From contig JAJYPK010000007.1 of NCBI GenBank assembly GCA_021795465.1, forward strand, positions 1 through 53,631: a DNA stretch of 53,631 nucleotides, in the 5' to 3' direction. A program made the position numbers and the translations under genes. The notes below the pieces were generated by a model that was not told the DNA's origin, ran no database searches, and was given only the letters and a program-made list of their open reading frames with translations. This document shows positions 6,967-16,042 of this stretch, piece by piece. Position 1 is the first letter of the stretch. Each line of letters opens with the position of its first letter. This DNA comes from Bacillota bacterium. Its GTDB lineage: Bacteria > Bacillota > Sulfobacillia > Sulfobacillales > Sulfobacillaceae.

Positions 6967-9514
6967 AATTCCGGAACTGTCCTTGGTGCTTCTAATCGGG
7001 GCGTCCGGCGCCGGTAAGTCAAGTTTTGCTCGGCAGCATTTTTTGCCGACGGAAGTCATTTCCTCCGATGCGTGTCGAGCGCTGGTGAGCGATGATGAAA
7101 CCGACCTGAGCGCGACCGGTGACGCGTTTCAGATCCTCCATGCCATTGCGGGAAAACGGATGGCTCGCGGCCGGCTGACGGTGATTGACGCGACAAATGT
7201 CCAGCCGGACTCACGTCGATCCCTGATCGCCTTAGCACGCGAACATCACTTTCTCATCACCGCTATTGTGCTGAATCTGCCCCCAGCGGTGTGCGTGGAG
7301 CGTAATCTCCGGCGAGGTGACCGACAAGTCGGCCGTCCCGTCATTCAGCGGCAAATCCATCAGCTGACCCGGTCGTTGTCCCACCTGCGGCATGAAGGTA
7401 TTCATCAGGTGATTACCCTCACGTCAGAAGAAGAAGTTCAAGGGTTTCATTGGGAACGGCAACCTCTTTGGAACAACAAGCAAAGTGAGCACGGACCTTT
7501 TGACATCATCGGCGACGTGCACGGCTGCTTTGACGAACTTCGGGCCCTGATACAAAAACTTGGATATGTCATAAGGCAAGACGCGGATGGAACCTATCAC
7601 GTGGCGCATCCCAAGGGACGCACCTTGGTGTTTTTAGGGGATTTAGTCGACCGTGGACCGGAGATCGCCGCCGTCTTACGTCTCGTGATGGATGCGGTGT
7701 CAGTGGGGACTGCTTTGTGTGTGATCGGCAACCATGAGTGGAAGTTACTACGTAAGTTGAAAGGGAAGACCGTCACCGTGTCGCACGGGTTGCAAGAGAC
7801 CTTGGACCAGCTCGATGCAGTGGGCCCCAAGTTTAAGGAGCGCGTCCTGCACTTCTTGAATGGATTGGTGAGTCATTATGTGTTGGATGAGGGGCGGCTG
7901 GTCGTGGCCCACGCGGGATTGCCGGAAACCATGCACGGTCGAGGTTCTGCCAAAGTGCGGGAATTTGCCCTCTATGGCGAGACGACGGGAGAAACCGACG
8001 AATTTGGGTTGCCTGTCCGTTATAATTGGGCCGCTGACTATCATGGGCACGCCATGGTGGTGTATGGTCATACTCCCGTGCCGCAAGTCGAATGGCTCAA
8101 TCATACCATCAACATCGATACCGGTTGCGTCTATGGCGGCCATCTCACGGCATTGTGCTATCCCGAAAAAGAAGCGGTCGAGGTCCCCGCTTTGCGTATG
8201 TACGTGGACCCCATTCGTCCCCTGAATTTCCCCAAGGTGAAGGCACCGTCGGCCCAGCAGGTGCACGACGAGGTATTGGACATCGGCGACTTCATAGGCA
8301 AACGACGTATCGAAACGAACCTGATGGGGATGGTCACGATCCAGGAGGGAAACGCGGCGGCGGCTATCGAAGTGTTGAGCCGATTCGCGGTGGATCCCCA
8401 GTGGCTCATTTACCTTCCGCCCACGATGTCTCCTGGGGAGACCAGTAGTGAGCCGTACACCCTGGAGCATCCGCACGAAGCCTTTACCTATTATCAACGC
8501 CATGGGGTCAACGAGGTCCTCTGCGAGCAAAAACATATGGGATCGCGCGCCGTTGTTGTGGTATGCCGTGATGTCGAAGTCGCAGCCCGCCGCTTTGGAG
8601 CGATGGATAGAGGGCTTGGAATCATTTATACCCGAACTGGCCGTCGCTTTTTTGATGATCCCACCATGGAACGGAGTGTCCTCCAAAGAATCGGTAATGC
8701 GGCCGAGACGGCAGGGCTTTTCGAGCAGTTGCAAACCGATTGGCTCCTCTTGGATGCGGAGATAATGCCCTGGTCGCTCAAGGCGGATCCGTTGGTGCGA
8801 CAGCAATATGCAGGAACCGGTCGTGCCGGCACTCTGGGACTAGAGAGCGTGAATCGGGTATTGGCAAAGGCCGCAAGTCGGGGTCTGGATGTGTCGAGCC
8901 TACAAGCCAAGTTTTCCACTCGGTATATGAATATTGAGCGTTATATAGCGGCTTATCGGGCCTATGTATGGCGCGTTCAGTCCGTGGAGGATATCAAGAT
9001 TGCCCCGTTTCACCTTATGGCCTCGGAGGGCTCCGTACACACCAACCGGGATCATGTATGGCACCTGGATCAAGTGCGAGCTTTGGCTGAGGCCGATGGA
9101 GGTCTTATTCAAGCCACTCCGATCTTACGCGTGCGAGTCGATGATGCAGCCAGCATCATGCAAGGGGTGCGCTGGTGGGAGCAACTGACGGATAGGGGAC
9201 ATGAAGGCATGGTGGTCAAACCGCTATCTTTTATCCACCAAACCTCCGACGGCAAACTGCTGCAACCCGCGATTAAAGTACGGGGGCGAGAGTACCTGCG
9301 GATTATCTACGGACCGGATTATTCTGACGAAGAAAATTTGGCACGATTGCGCCAGCGTGGACTATCCCACAAACGCTCGTTAGCTCTCCGTGAATTTGCA
9401 CTCGGGATTGAAGGGCTGACGAGATTTGTCGAGAGGGAGCCCCAGCGCAGGGTGCATGAATGTGTGCACGCGGTGTTGGCGTTAGAAAGCGAGCCCATCG
9501 ATCCAAGATTATAG
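6956..9514 (+). CDS. pnkp: Polynucleotide kinase-phosphatase-ligase Pnkp
   Basis: 852 residues from the ATG at 6956, inside the end of hen1; the frame is open upstream, but this start begins right before the kinase domain. Three modules are visible. A 5'-OH polynucleotide kinase has the P-loop GASGAGKSS at about 15-23. A binuclear metallophosphatase has GDVHGC (about 186), GDLVDRG, GNHEW and GHTPVP, and heals 2',3'-cyclic phosphate ends. A ligase-like adenylyltransferase has EQKHMGSR with the nucleotidyl Lys near 525 and later EGMVVKPL. In Clostridium thermocellum the ligase works only together with Hen1, as the linkage here suggests. All catalytic motifs are present. Confidence 0.95.
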   Translation: MTAKIPELSLVLLIGASGAGKSSFARQHFLPTEVISSDACRALVSDDETDLSATGDAFQILHAIAGKRMARGRLTVIDATNVQPDSRRSLIALAREHHFLITAIVLNLPPAVCVERNLRRGDRQVGRPVIQRQIHQLTRSLSHLRHEGIHQVITLTSEEEVQGFHWERQPLWNNKQSEHGPFDIIGDVHGCFDELRALIQKLGYVIRQDADGTYHVAHPKGRTLVFLGDLVDRGPEIAAVLRLVMDAVSVGTALCVIGNHEWKLLRKLKGKTVTVSHGLQETLDQLDAVGPKFKERVLHFLNGLVSHYVLDEGRLVVAHAGLPETMHGRGSAKVREFALYGETTGETDEFGLPVRYNWAADYHGHAMVVYGHTPVPQVEWLNHTINIDTGCVYGGHLTALCYPEKEAVEVPALRMYVDPIRPLNFPKVKAPSAQQVHDEVLDIGDFIGKRRIETNLMGMVTIQEGNAAAAIEVLSRFAVDPQWLIYLPPTMSPGETSSEPYTLEHPHEAFTYYQRHGVNEVLCEQKHMGSRAVVVVCRDVEVAARRFGAMDRGLGIIYTRTGRRFFDDPTMERSVLQRIGNAAETAGLFEQLQTDWLLLDAEIMPWSLKADPLVRQQYAGTGRAGTLGLESVNRVLAKAASRGLDVSSLQAKFSTRYMNIERYIAAYRAYVWRVQSVEDIKIAPFHLMASEGSVHTNRDHVWHLDQVRALAEADGGLIQATPILRVRVDDAASIMQGVRWWEQLTDRGHEGMVVKPLSFIHQTSDGKLLQPAIKVRGREYLRIIYGPDYSDEENLARLRQRGLSHKRSLALREFALGIEGLTRFVEREPQRRVHECVHAVLALESEPIDPRL

Positions 9515-9888
9515 CTAATAGATTAAGCCTATTTGCCGTGGAATATCACGGGATGGTTGACTCAGCATAGGACCTTGTCGTCGGATTTTTATCCCGACAG
9601 TGCAATCGTTGTGCTGTGATTCAGTCATGGAGCCAAAATCGTCGCGTTCGCTTCAAGGAAACCGGGGGGCCGTACCACATTTTTGTCTAAGCGCCATCGA
9701 TGCCGTGTATCCGTATGCGGTATTGCCTTTCGTGACATATGGCCACCGAATAACCGAACAGACGCTGAACGCTTTGTACGCGTACCGATCAAAGGTGCCT
9801 CGGGATCCTTCGACCTCGCGGCACCAGGGCCATCAGGGGTCGGGGTTATTAGTGGTGCCCGACAAGGCTTCGTGGTTTATCTGTTCGG
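9515..9888. other. Intergenic region, no recognisable gene
   Basis: Two short + strand frames are open here (best about 9683-9892, 69 codons ending in GFVVYLFG), but neither has a convincing start or a family I recognise. A weak hairpin, GTCGGAT-TTTT-ATCCCGAC (about 9581-9599), lies after pnkp without a T-run. Confidence 0.3.
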
Positions 9889-10767
9889 TTAGGCTTGCCC
9901 CACCCGGCGAAGGAATGCGAGCAAGGGGGGAAAGTAGTGGTCGGGATCGTCCCATAGGGCCAAGTGGCTTCCGTCCGGACACACTACGGTCTCAGCCTCG
10001 GGAATACGCCGGCCCATCTCTTCGACCGATGCGGGGTCCATCGTGTCATGCGCGCCCACCACGAGGAGGGTCGGTCTCTGAATGCGATGTAAGTCCTCCC
10101 ACCGATCCCAATCCTTAAAGGTGCCGGTGACGACAAATTCGTTGGGGCCCTGCATGGTGCCATAGACGTCGTAGGCAATGCGCTCAAAAGATCGGGTGAC
10201 CGCGGCGGGCCAATCCTTGAGACGACACAAATGGCGTCGATACAAAATATCCATCAATTCCAGGTAGCGCGGATTAAAGTAATCTTCGTGGGCCTCAAAA
10301 GACGCCATCTCTTCTTGTACTGCGGGATCTAATTGCTCTCGGAGTAGGTGTAAATAGCGGACATAGTCTGGGATACTGGCGACCATGTTGGAGATCACAA
10401 GGCCTTTGAGGTGTTCTGGGTACTGTAATGCATATTCTATCGCCAAGAGGCCACCCCAGGATTGCCCATATAGGACGAATCTTTCTAATCCTAACTGATG
10501 GCGTACTTCGTCGACCTCACCGCGAAAGCGTTCCACCGTCCATAACGTCGCGTCTACAGGTTGATCGGAGTGAAAGGATCCCAGTTGGTCATAGAAGAAA
10601 AGGGTAAATTCGTCGCGGGGTAAGTATGCCGCCAGGTTTTCCAAGTATTCGTGGGTCGTACCGGGTCCTCCGTGCAACAAGAGCACGGGGGTCGGCCCAT
10701 GGCCGACTTGGTGGGTCCAGACGTGATATCCGTTGTCCAAAGTAAGAATACGGGTCTGGCCGTTCAT
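9889..10767 (-). CDS. Proline iminopeptidase-family alpha/beta hydrolase
   Basis: 292 residues from the ATG at 10767, which is preceded by AGGAGGT; a longer frame to 10842 has no such site. Signatures of peptidase family S33: LLLHGGPGTTHEY (oxyanion region, about 29-41), the nucleophile elbow YGQSWGGLLA (about 100-109), the acid in VGAHDTMDP (about 243) and the His in DGSHLALWD (about 268). Enzymes of this family remove N-terminal proline or hydrolyse related amides and esters. The substrate is not certain. It is convergent with the region after pnkp and divergent from the MFS gene at 10990. Confidence 0.85.
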   Translation of the reverse strand: MNGQTRILTLDNGYHVWTHQVGHGPTPVLLLHGGPGTTHEYLENLAAYLPRDEFTLFFYDQLGSFHSDQPVDATLWTVERFRGEVDEVRHQLGLERFVLYGQSWGGLLAIEYALQYPEHLKGLVISNMVASIPDYVRYLHLLREQLDPAVQEEMASFEAHEDYFNPRYLELMDILYRRHLCRLKDWPAAVTRSFERIAYDVYGTMQGPNEFVVTGTFKDWDRWEDLHRIQRPTLLVVGAHDTMDPASVEEMGRRIPEAETVVCPDGSHLALWDDPDHYFPPLLAFLRRVGQA

Positions 10768-10989
10768 GAGACACCTCCTGGATTTATACGCGGTTTCTCC
10801 ACTATCTAAAGTATTTTGGAGAATCTCGGTACTCATTGCCATCCTGTTCTCATGATAGCCAAAATGTGGGCTAGGGCCAAGAATAAAAGTAGTTGCGAGA
10901 GCCGCGAGGTTCTTTAAGCCATAAGTCCTATTTTCGGTCCTTGCTCCCAGGGGTACGATAAAAGGCAGTGGAGGTGTCGTGCTACATTT

Positions 10990-12240
10990 GTGGAACCTAT
11001 GAAGGGGTACCGCCGTCTCTGGTTGGCAACCGTTCAGCTCGGATGGTCGGGATGGATGATCCAGATCGGTCTATTCATCACTCTAGTGTCGTTGCATTCG
11101 GCGGCGGTTATGGCCTCCGTCCTATTTTCGGCAACACTGCCAGCCCTCCTACTGGGTCCCCTCATGGGCACCTGGCTCGACCGTCATATGGTGTCCCATC
11201 TGTCTGTGGCCACTGCCGTCGGTCAAGCGATGCTGCTTCCCCTGATAGGGTGGCTGATCGTGAATCATGTGGTTCTGATGACGGGATTATACGCGGTGTT
11301 CAATCTCCTGAGTACGATGGGGGCCACGGGGCGCCAACAGTTGCGCTACCGAATCATTCCGCCGGGGCATTGGGCCGAGGTCAACGCCCGATTAAGCAGC
11401 ATTGCGGGAATCACCACGATCCTGGGGACCCTCTTGGGGGGAACTGTGGCAGTTGTGGGGATCATGACGCTACTCATCATCGCGGCACTGGGAAGGCTTC
11501 TGGCCGCAGGCCTGCTACTGTCCCTCGAGGGGAGAATACCGGCTCAATCCAGGCCGGATTCTCGTGACTCCCATACATTTTTAGGGTCCTTAAGAAACGG
11601 GTTTCGGGCGTTACGTGATTTTCCTGGAGCCTCTAGCGTCATCGTGGTGGGTATTGCCTGGGGTCTCATTGGTGGCAGTTACGACGTTCTGCTCTCGGAC
11701 TTTGGAGTGCGGATCTTGCACGGAGGAGGCTGGGGTGCCAGTGGATTGTATGTGGTAGACGGCGTAGGAGTCCTAGTGGGCACACTTGTTGCTGCCAGAA
11801 TCACCCCACGACTGCGACCTGATTTCTACAGCCTCGCCTACTTCCTACAAGGTTTGTTCTGGACTGTATTCGCCTTAAGCCGCGTATGGGAATGGTCGAT
11901 ACCGTGGCTTTTAGCGATGCGGATAGCAAGCGGACTCATTATCGCGTGGGATACCACCCTTCTCTTGGAGACGGTCCCGCCACGTTTGCACAGCCGCATC
12001 TACAGTTTACATAACGCTACATACGGGTTAGTGGGGAAAGTGTCACTCGCTTTGACCGCGGTTATCCTGGCTTGGATGGGACCGCGCGGCATCGCGGTGT
12101 CTGCTGGGGTTGGATCTATGCTGATAGGGACGCTGTGGTGGGGGGCCATCGGTCGGCACTGGCCTCCTACCACACCAGAGATCGCGTCGTCGTGGGTAGG
12201 CACTGAAACAACCCACAAAACGCACTCACAACGTCGCTAA
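10990..12240 (+). CDS. MFS transporter
   Basis: 416 residues with about 11-12 hydrophobic helices and the loop 2-3 motif GPLMGTWLDRHM near residues 56-68, typical of the MFS_3/DHA3-like efflux group. GTG at 10990 is used; a GGAGGTG motif lies about 13 bases upstream, a little far, and ATG at 10999 is the alternative. The C-terminus is short and polar. Nothing nearby points to a substrate; drug or metabolite efflux is the usual role of the group. Confidence 0.8.
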   Translation: MEPMKGYRRLWLATVQLGWSGWMIQIGLFITLVSLHSAAVMASVLFSATLPALLLGPLMGTWLDRHMVSHLSVATAVGQAMLLPLIGWLIVNHVVLMTGLYAVFNLLSTMGATGRQQLRYRIIPPGHWAEVNARLSSIAGITTILGTLLGGTVAVVGIMTLLIIAALGRLLAAGLLLSLEGRIPAQSRPDSRDSHTFLGSLRNGFRALRDFPGASSVIVVGIAWGLIGGSYDVLLSDFGVRILHGGGWGASGLYVVDGVGVLVGTLVAARITPRLRPDFYSLAYFLQGLFWTVFALSRVWEWSIPWLLAMRIASGLIIAWDTTLLLETVPPRLHSRIYSLHNATYGLVGKVSLALTAVILAWMGPRGIAVSAGVGSMLIGTLWWGAIGRHWPPTTPEIASSWVGTETTHKTHSQRR

Positions 12241-12320
12241 CTGGAGGCAGTTAAGTTTTCTTTCAGAGATATGACGAGGAACTACGCGCCGTGCTAGGGT
12301 GAGTAAAGGGGGTGTAGGCA

Positions 12321-12692
12321 ATGCCGTGTCCGTTTTGCGACCCGCCAACCGATGAGATTGTCTTAGAGAGTGATTTCTGTGTGTTCACACGGATTTCACA
12401 ACCCGTGCTCGTGGGCTCGGGGCTCATTATCCCACGGTCTCATAGGGAGACGGTTTTTGATTTGGCTGAAGAAGAGTGGCGTGACACTCGTGAACTACTG
12501 GGTCAAGTGAAGGCGATGCTTGATCAACAATATACTCCGGATGGGTATAACATTGGATGGAATTGCGGGTCTGTCGCCGGCCAAGAAATTCATCATGCAC
12601 ATCTGCACGTTATTCCCCGATTTCGGGACGAGCCTTTCGCCGGAAGAGGAATCCGATGGTGGTTGAAGCAAGATGAAAATCGCCGTCATTGA
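12321..12692 (+). CDS. HIT family hydrolase
   Basis: 123 residues. CPFC at residues 3-6 is the zinc knuckle half found in many HIT proteins and HAHLHVIPRF (about 92-101) is the histidine triad HxHxHxx. These enzymes hydrolyse or transfer nucleoside phosphates using the central His. The ATG at 12321 follows GGGGGTG. The gene is single, 80 bp after the MFS gene on the same strand. Confidence 0.9.
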   Translation: MPCPFCDPPTDEIVLESDFCVFTRISQPVLVGSGLIIPRSHRETVFDLAEEEWRDTRELLGQVKAMLDQQYTPDGYNIGWNCGSVAGQEIHHAHLHVIPRFRDEPFAGRGIRWWLKQDENRRH

Positions 12693-12824
12693 TGCGGTTT
12701 AATTTCCATCGGGTACATCCTGAACGAGCGCCGGGCACCTAAGGCACTCATAACAGCGACGATCTCTGGTGACCCGACCCATCGTGTCACCGGGTCCTTT
12801 CTGTGAGCGCTATAGGAGAAACTA

Positions 12825-12875
12825 TTGACATTCACCTTTGAGTTATATAGATGTCTAATTAGATGATGATATAAT
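12825..12875 (+). promoter_or_regulatory. Promoter and operator candidate of the ArsR-DUF2087 gene
   Basis: TTGACA at 12825-12830 is a perfect -35 box, followed by AT-rich sequence (TATATAGATG, 12844-12853) that can supply a -10 at 15-17 bp. The perfect 10-bp palindrome TCTAATTAGA (12854-12863) sits at the expected start site, where ArsR-family dimers often bind. A TATAAT at 12870-12875 and an AAGGAGG lie before the ATG at 12901. Autoregulation is inferred. Confidence 0.5.
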
Positions 12876-12900
12876 TTAAGGAGGAAGTCGGTGTAGTCCT

Positions 12901-13494
12901 ATGCAATTAGAAAAGATCGTGGCGTTCCATAAGGCGTTGGCAGACCCCACCAGGATCCGTATATTGTTTCTCCTAAAAAACGGGCCCCTACATGGGCAAG
13001 CCTTAGCGGAAAAACTTGGGGTGTCAGCCCCAACCATTACGCATCACATGGCAAAGTTGCGCCATATCGCGATCGTCAAGGAGCTGCGGGATAAAAATAC
13101 TATCTACTTCGAACTCGACCAATATTTCTTAGCGCAAAATTCTAAGGCCTTGTGGACGGCGTTGTTTGGAGGACAGGCTACCGGGGAGGAAACGATGACT
13201 CACGAGGAACAATTTAAGCAATCGGTGCTTTCCAACTTCTTTACCAAAGAGGGGAGGCTGAAACAAATTCCCGCCCATAGAAAACGCAAACTGATCGTAT
13301 TTGAGCATCTGCTCGAGGGACTCCAGATGGGGGAAAAATACTCTGAGAGTGCCATCAATGCGCACATTTTGCAGTTCCATGAAGACTATTGCACGATTCG
13401 ACGGGAATTCATTGTGAATCATTTTATGTACCGAGAGAACGGCATCTATGAACTAAACCCCAGGGAAATGTGGGCGGACTGGCGGAGTTTATGA
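12901..13494 (+). CDS. ArsR-type winged-helix regulator with C-terminal DUF2087
   Basis: 197 residues. Residues 5-85 are an ArsR winged helix: ALADPTRIRILFLLKNGPLH, then LAEKLGVSAPTITHHMAKLRH as the recognition helix-turn-helix. Residues about 115-190 match DUF2087: RLKQIPAHRKRKLIVFEHL, INAHILQFHEDYCTIRREF. There is no Cys metal site, so a metal-sensing role is unlikely. DUF2087 is often found after ArsR or as a stand-alone protein; what it senses is unknown. AAGGAGG precedes the start. The stop overlaps the ATG of the next gene (ATGA), so the two are co-translated. Confidence 0.85.
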   Translation: MQLEKIVAFHKALADPTRIRILFLLKNGPLHGQALAEKLGVSAPTITHHMAKLRHIAIVKELRDKNTIYFELDQYFLAQNSKALWTALFGGQATGEETMTHEEQFKQSVLSNFFTKEGRLKQIPAHRKRKLIVFEHLLEGLQMGEKYSESAINAHILQFHEDYCTIRREFIVNHFMYRENGIYELNPREMWADWRSL

Positions 13495-14129
13495 GGACCG
13501 TGGTTGGGATCTTGGGGGTCACCCATGACCCCATATTGCAGGCCCAATATCATTACCCGTTAGCACTCATGGAGGAACTTATTCAAGAATTTTCACCGCA
13601 AGTGATCTGTGGGGAGGTCCATCCGAAGAGTTGGAGTCTCTATCTAGAAAAGGGCAATGGGGCCGGAATTCTGGGCGAAACGCAAGGCGAGTATTCCCAA
13701 CTCATTTTTCCACTATGTCAGAATCGAGGCATCGAATTTGTTCCGATAGACTGGTTTGAGGAAGACTTGTTTCAAATGGGGCCCTTTGACGGTTTTGATG
13801 CAGCCACTCAAACCCAGTTGCGGGAGGACCTGGCAGGGTGGAACTGCCGCCAACGTTTGACCTGGGATCGGGGCCCAATCCCGTTCAATTGCCCGGACTA
13901 CGATGTGGTGACGGAAGAGATGTATGAGTGGTTGCACCATGTGAACCCCGAGGTGCAAACCATTCAATGGAATGTCCGACACTGCATCATGATGGCGGGT
14001 GTTAAGGCGGCTCTTAAGGCAAATCCGGGACATCGTATCTTGTGCATTCATGGAGCCGACCACAATTATTGGTACCACAGGACCCTGAAAACTCAGCAAG
14101 ACATCGATCTTATATATCCATTGCGGTAA
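13491..14129 (+). CDS. Unknown protein coupled to the ArsR-DUF2087 regulator, possibly TraB/ChaN-like
   Basis: 212 residues, starting at the ATG that overlaps the upstream TGA. I do not recognise a named family with certainty. An early GILGVTHDP and ICGEVHPKSW (about 37-47), plus a late ILCIHGADHNYWYH (about 186-199), resemble the paired G-E-x-H and G-x-x-H motifs of the TraB/ChaN/EreA-like superfamily. The protein has no membrane helix or signal peptide. Tight coupling to a one-component regulator suggests it makes or removes the signal, or is the regulated output. Confidence 0.55.
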   Translation: MRTVVGILGVTHDPILQAQYHYPLALMEELIQEFSPQVICGEVHPKSWSLYLEKGNGAGILGETQGEYSQLIFPLCQNRGIEFVPIDWFEEDLFQMGPFDGFDAATQTQLREDLAGWNCRQRLTWDRGPIPFNCPDYDVVTEEMYEWLHHVNPEVQTIQWNVRHCIMMAGVKAALKANPGHRILCIHGADHNYWYHRTLKTQQDIDLIYPLR

Positions 14130-14298
14130 AGTGGAAAGGAGGTTTGTGAAAATCTGAAGCGTGCCCTTTCTCTCCGTTTTGCCGTGGTTTTCTGCTATCC
14201 GGTGGGATTGGTTAGCGCACTTAAATGCGACGCCGCTTCATCGTGGCGGCTGGTCCGCATACGACGGTTGCAAGAACCCATAAATATTCGAGAGGATA

Positions 14299-14805
14299 GT
14301 GCTAGTGAGTATTCGACTGCGCCAGATGACGACGGTATTTTTATCCAATCGGTCGGATTGGCTCTTAATGAAACGTGCTGACACCAGAGTACTGGCACCC
14401 GGGCTTTGGGCTGGGGTCGGGGGGCATCTTGAACCCATTGAAGTCAGTCATCCGGAAATGTGCGCGCTCCGTGAAACGGAAGAGGAGACCGGAATTCAAG
14501 CGGGTCAGGTCCATAATCTGCGGTTACAGGCGATCTTGCATCGACGACGGGACCATGAAATTCGCCTGCAATATCTCTATGTCGGGCACGTAGAGACCCG
14601 TGAATTCCGTAATACGGAAGAAGGCGTGCTCTATTGGGTACCGCGCTCAGAGGTCCTCGCTAAACCGATGGCCGCTTCAACTCGAGCCTTTTTGGAGCGA
14701 TTTTTTGACGAGGGACCGGCCGAGGAGATATGGATCGGAACCTTAGGAAAACAGGATACCGAACCGTATATCCAATGGGCCACATTAGAAGATTGGGAAC
14801 CTTAG
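14299..14805 (+). CDS. Nudix hydrolase
   Basis: 168 residues. The Nudix box runs from GGHLEPIE to RETEEETGI (about 36-61). It has two extra residues between the first Glu and the RE pair relative to the consensus, a variant I know from other Nudix proteins with the pattern GGHIEPGE(x9)RE. LWAGVGGHLE precedes it as usual. Start: GTG at 14299, or GTG at 14305, which has GAGAGG at better spacing. The enzyme would hydrolyse a nucleoside diphosphate derivative; the substrate is unknown. Confidence 0.8.
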   Translation: MLVSIRLRQMTTVFLSNRSDWLLMKRADTRVLAPGLWAGVGGHLEPIEVSHPEMCALRETEEETGIQAGQVHNLRLQAILHRRRDHEIRLQYLYVGHVETREFRNTEEGVLYWVPRSEVLAKPMAASTRAFLERFFDEGPAEEIWIGTLGKQDTEPYIQWATLEDWEP

Positions 14806-14824
14806 GGTTTTCCGTGGAATGCGT

Positions 14825-15211
14825 TTTTGACCGTGGAACGAGAATCCGCGATTCGATGGGATGATGATGCTGAAGCTATGTTGCGAGCGCAGATGACCTC
14901 AATACGGGGAAGTCTATCCCCGTATTGAGGTCAAAACCGCTAATCAGGTCATGGATATTCTTGCACAATATCATGTGGCCACCCTACCCGTTATTTCTTG
15001 CCCCGCATTGGTGGCCGTGGCCACACTGCCTGAGGAAATGGCCGCAATCCGGAACGAGGGCTTAGCCGATTTGGCGACAAGGATGCCTCAACTAGAGGTG
15101 GCTCACATGGACGGAGCGGGACACGAGCTTCTGATTGACAATCCCCAGGCCGTCTCGGACTTTGTGTGGGCGTTTTTGTCTCGATGGGGGTCGAAGAGCG
15201 GGCAAGATTGA
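14825..15211 (+). pseudogene. Alpha/beta hydrolase remnant, frameshifted and N-truncated
   Basis: Only the C-terminal part of a hydrolase remains. The first segment (LTVERESAIRWDDDAEAML, then RAQMTSIRG) and the second (YPRIEVKTANQVMDILA through CPALVAVATLPE to HMDGAGHELLIDNPQAVSDF) are in different frames; the break falls at about 14911-14916. The last segment holds the catalytic His region (GAGHELL). The nucleophile elbow is absent. The break coincides with the loop of a 17-bp perfect inverted repeat (14894-14933). Confidence 0.7.
14894..14933. repeat. 17-bp perfect inverted repeat
   Basis: TGACCTCAATACGGGGA (14894-14910), a 6-base loop AGTCTA, then TCCCCGTATTGAGGTCA (14917-14933), a perfect complement. 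It lies inside the broken hydrolase, exactly where the frame changes. There is no T-run, so it is not a typical terminator, though it does lie downstream of the Nudix gene. Confidence 0.9.
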
Positions 15212-15368
15212 ACTATGGTGAGTTATTTGCCTTATGCGGATACGTTCCTGGCGATCACCTCTTCGTGGTGCCATGCCGGTATGATGTGGCGAGGCCATGG
15301 ACCGGGATTAAGGAAACCGACAAGATATCACGAGGCACGATCTACCGTTATACGGAAGGAGTTCCCCT

Positions 15369-15860
15369 ATGAATAGAGCAGAATCAAGCGACTTGTCCGT
15401 CCGACTTAGACCTTTAGATCTACCTGGTGACATTGATCTGGCGGTTCCATGGTACTCCGATCCGGAAGTTTTGTATTTTTCCGAAGGTATCGGAGTTCTG
15501 CCATTTGATAAGGCACGGATCGAAAATATGTACCAGTGGTTGTCTGCGCGAGGCCAGGTTTTTATCATTGAGGTGTTTGATGCGCGATGGATTGCAGTGG
15601 GGGACGCTAGCCTCTGTGAGAACTTGATGCCTATCGTCATTGGTGATTCCCGTTATCACAGTCGTGGGGTTGGAAGTCAGGTGTTAAGCCTCCTCATTGA
15701 GAAAGCCCAGGAGCTTGGCTGGAGGCGTTTGGTAGCCCATCAGATTTATTCCTATAACACGCGGTCCATTAAACTCTTTGAGAAATTTGGGTTTGTAAAA
15801 ACCGAAACGGGCGTCGATAAAAACGGCCAGGAATGCTTTCGGTATGAGAAGACTTTGTGA
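15369..15860 (+). CDS. GNAT family N-acetyltransferase
   Basis: 163 residues. VRLRPLDLPGD at the start, then IVIGDSRYHSRGVGSQVLSL (about 96-115) containing SRGVGS, the acetyl-CoA pyrophosphate loop, and YSYNTRSIKLFEKFGFVK (about 136-153), motif B. This layout resembles RimJ/RimL-like or aminoglycoside 6'-acetyltransferase-like GNATs, but no substrate can be named. The ATG at 15369 follows GGAAGGAG. Confidence 0.85.
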   Translation: MNRAESSDLSVRLRPLDLPGDIDLAVPWYSDPEVLYFSEGIGVLPFDKARIENMYQWLSARGQVFIIEVFDARWIAVGDASLCENLMPIVIGDSRYHSRGVGSQVLSLLIEKAQELGWRRLVAHQIYSYNTRSIKLFEKFGFVKTETGVDKNGQECFRYEKTL

Positions 15861-16042
15861 CCAAAGGGCCTAAGAGATCTAGTGATAATTTCTGGACTGC
15901 CTCATTGGCCATGGATCCTCGGCAATTCGAGTACAACGAACCTTAGAGACTAATTTCCCCAGAGCGTGATCCAAAGTACTATCCGAGCTCGTCATCTATT
16001 GTGAAGAAAGCAACGATGAAGAGCAAAGGATGAGAAATCGCT

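Noticed and set aside
7748-8806. A 352-codon open frame on the - strand inside pnkp
   Set aside because: It is antisense to a gene with all catalytic motifs; its translation has no recognisable domain.
12768-12800. Terminator after the HIT gene (GGTGACCCG/GTCACC/CGGGTC)
   Set aside because: Competing short stems and no T-run; evidence is too weak to list.
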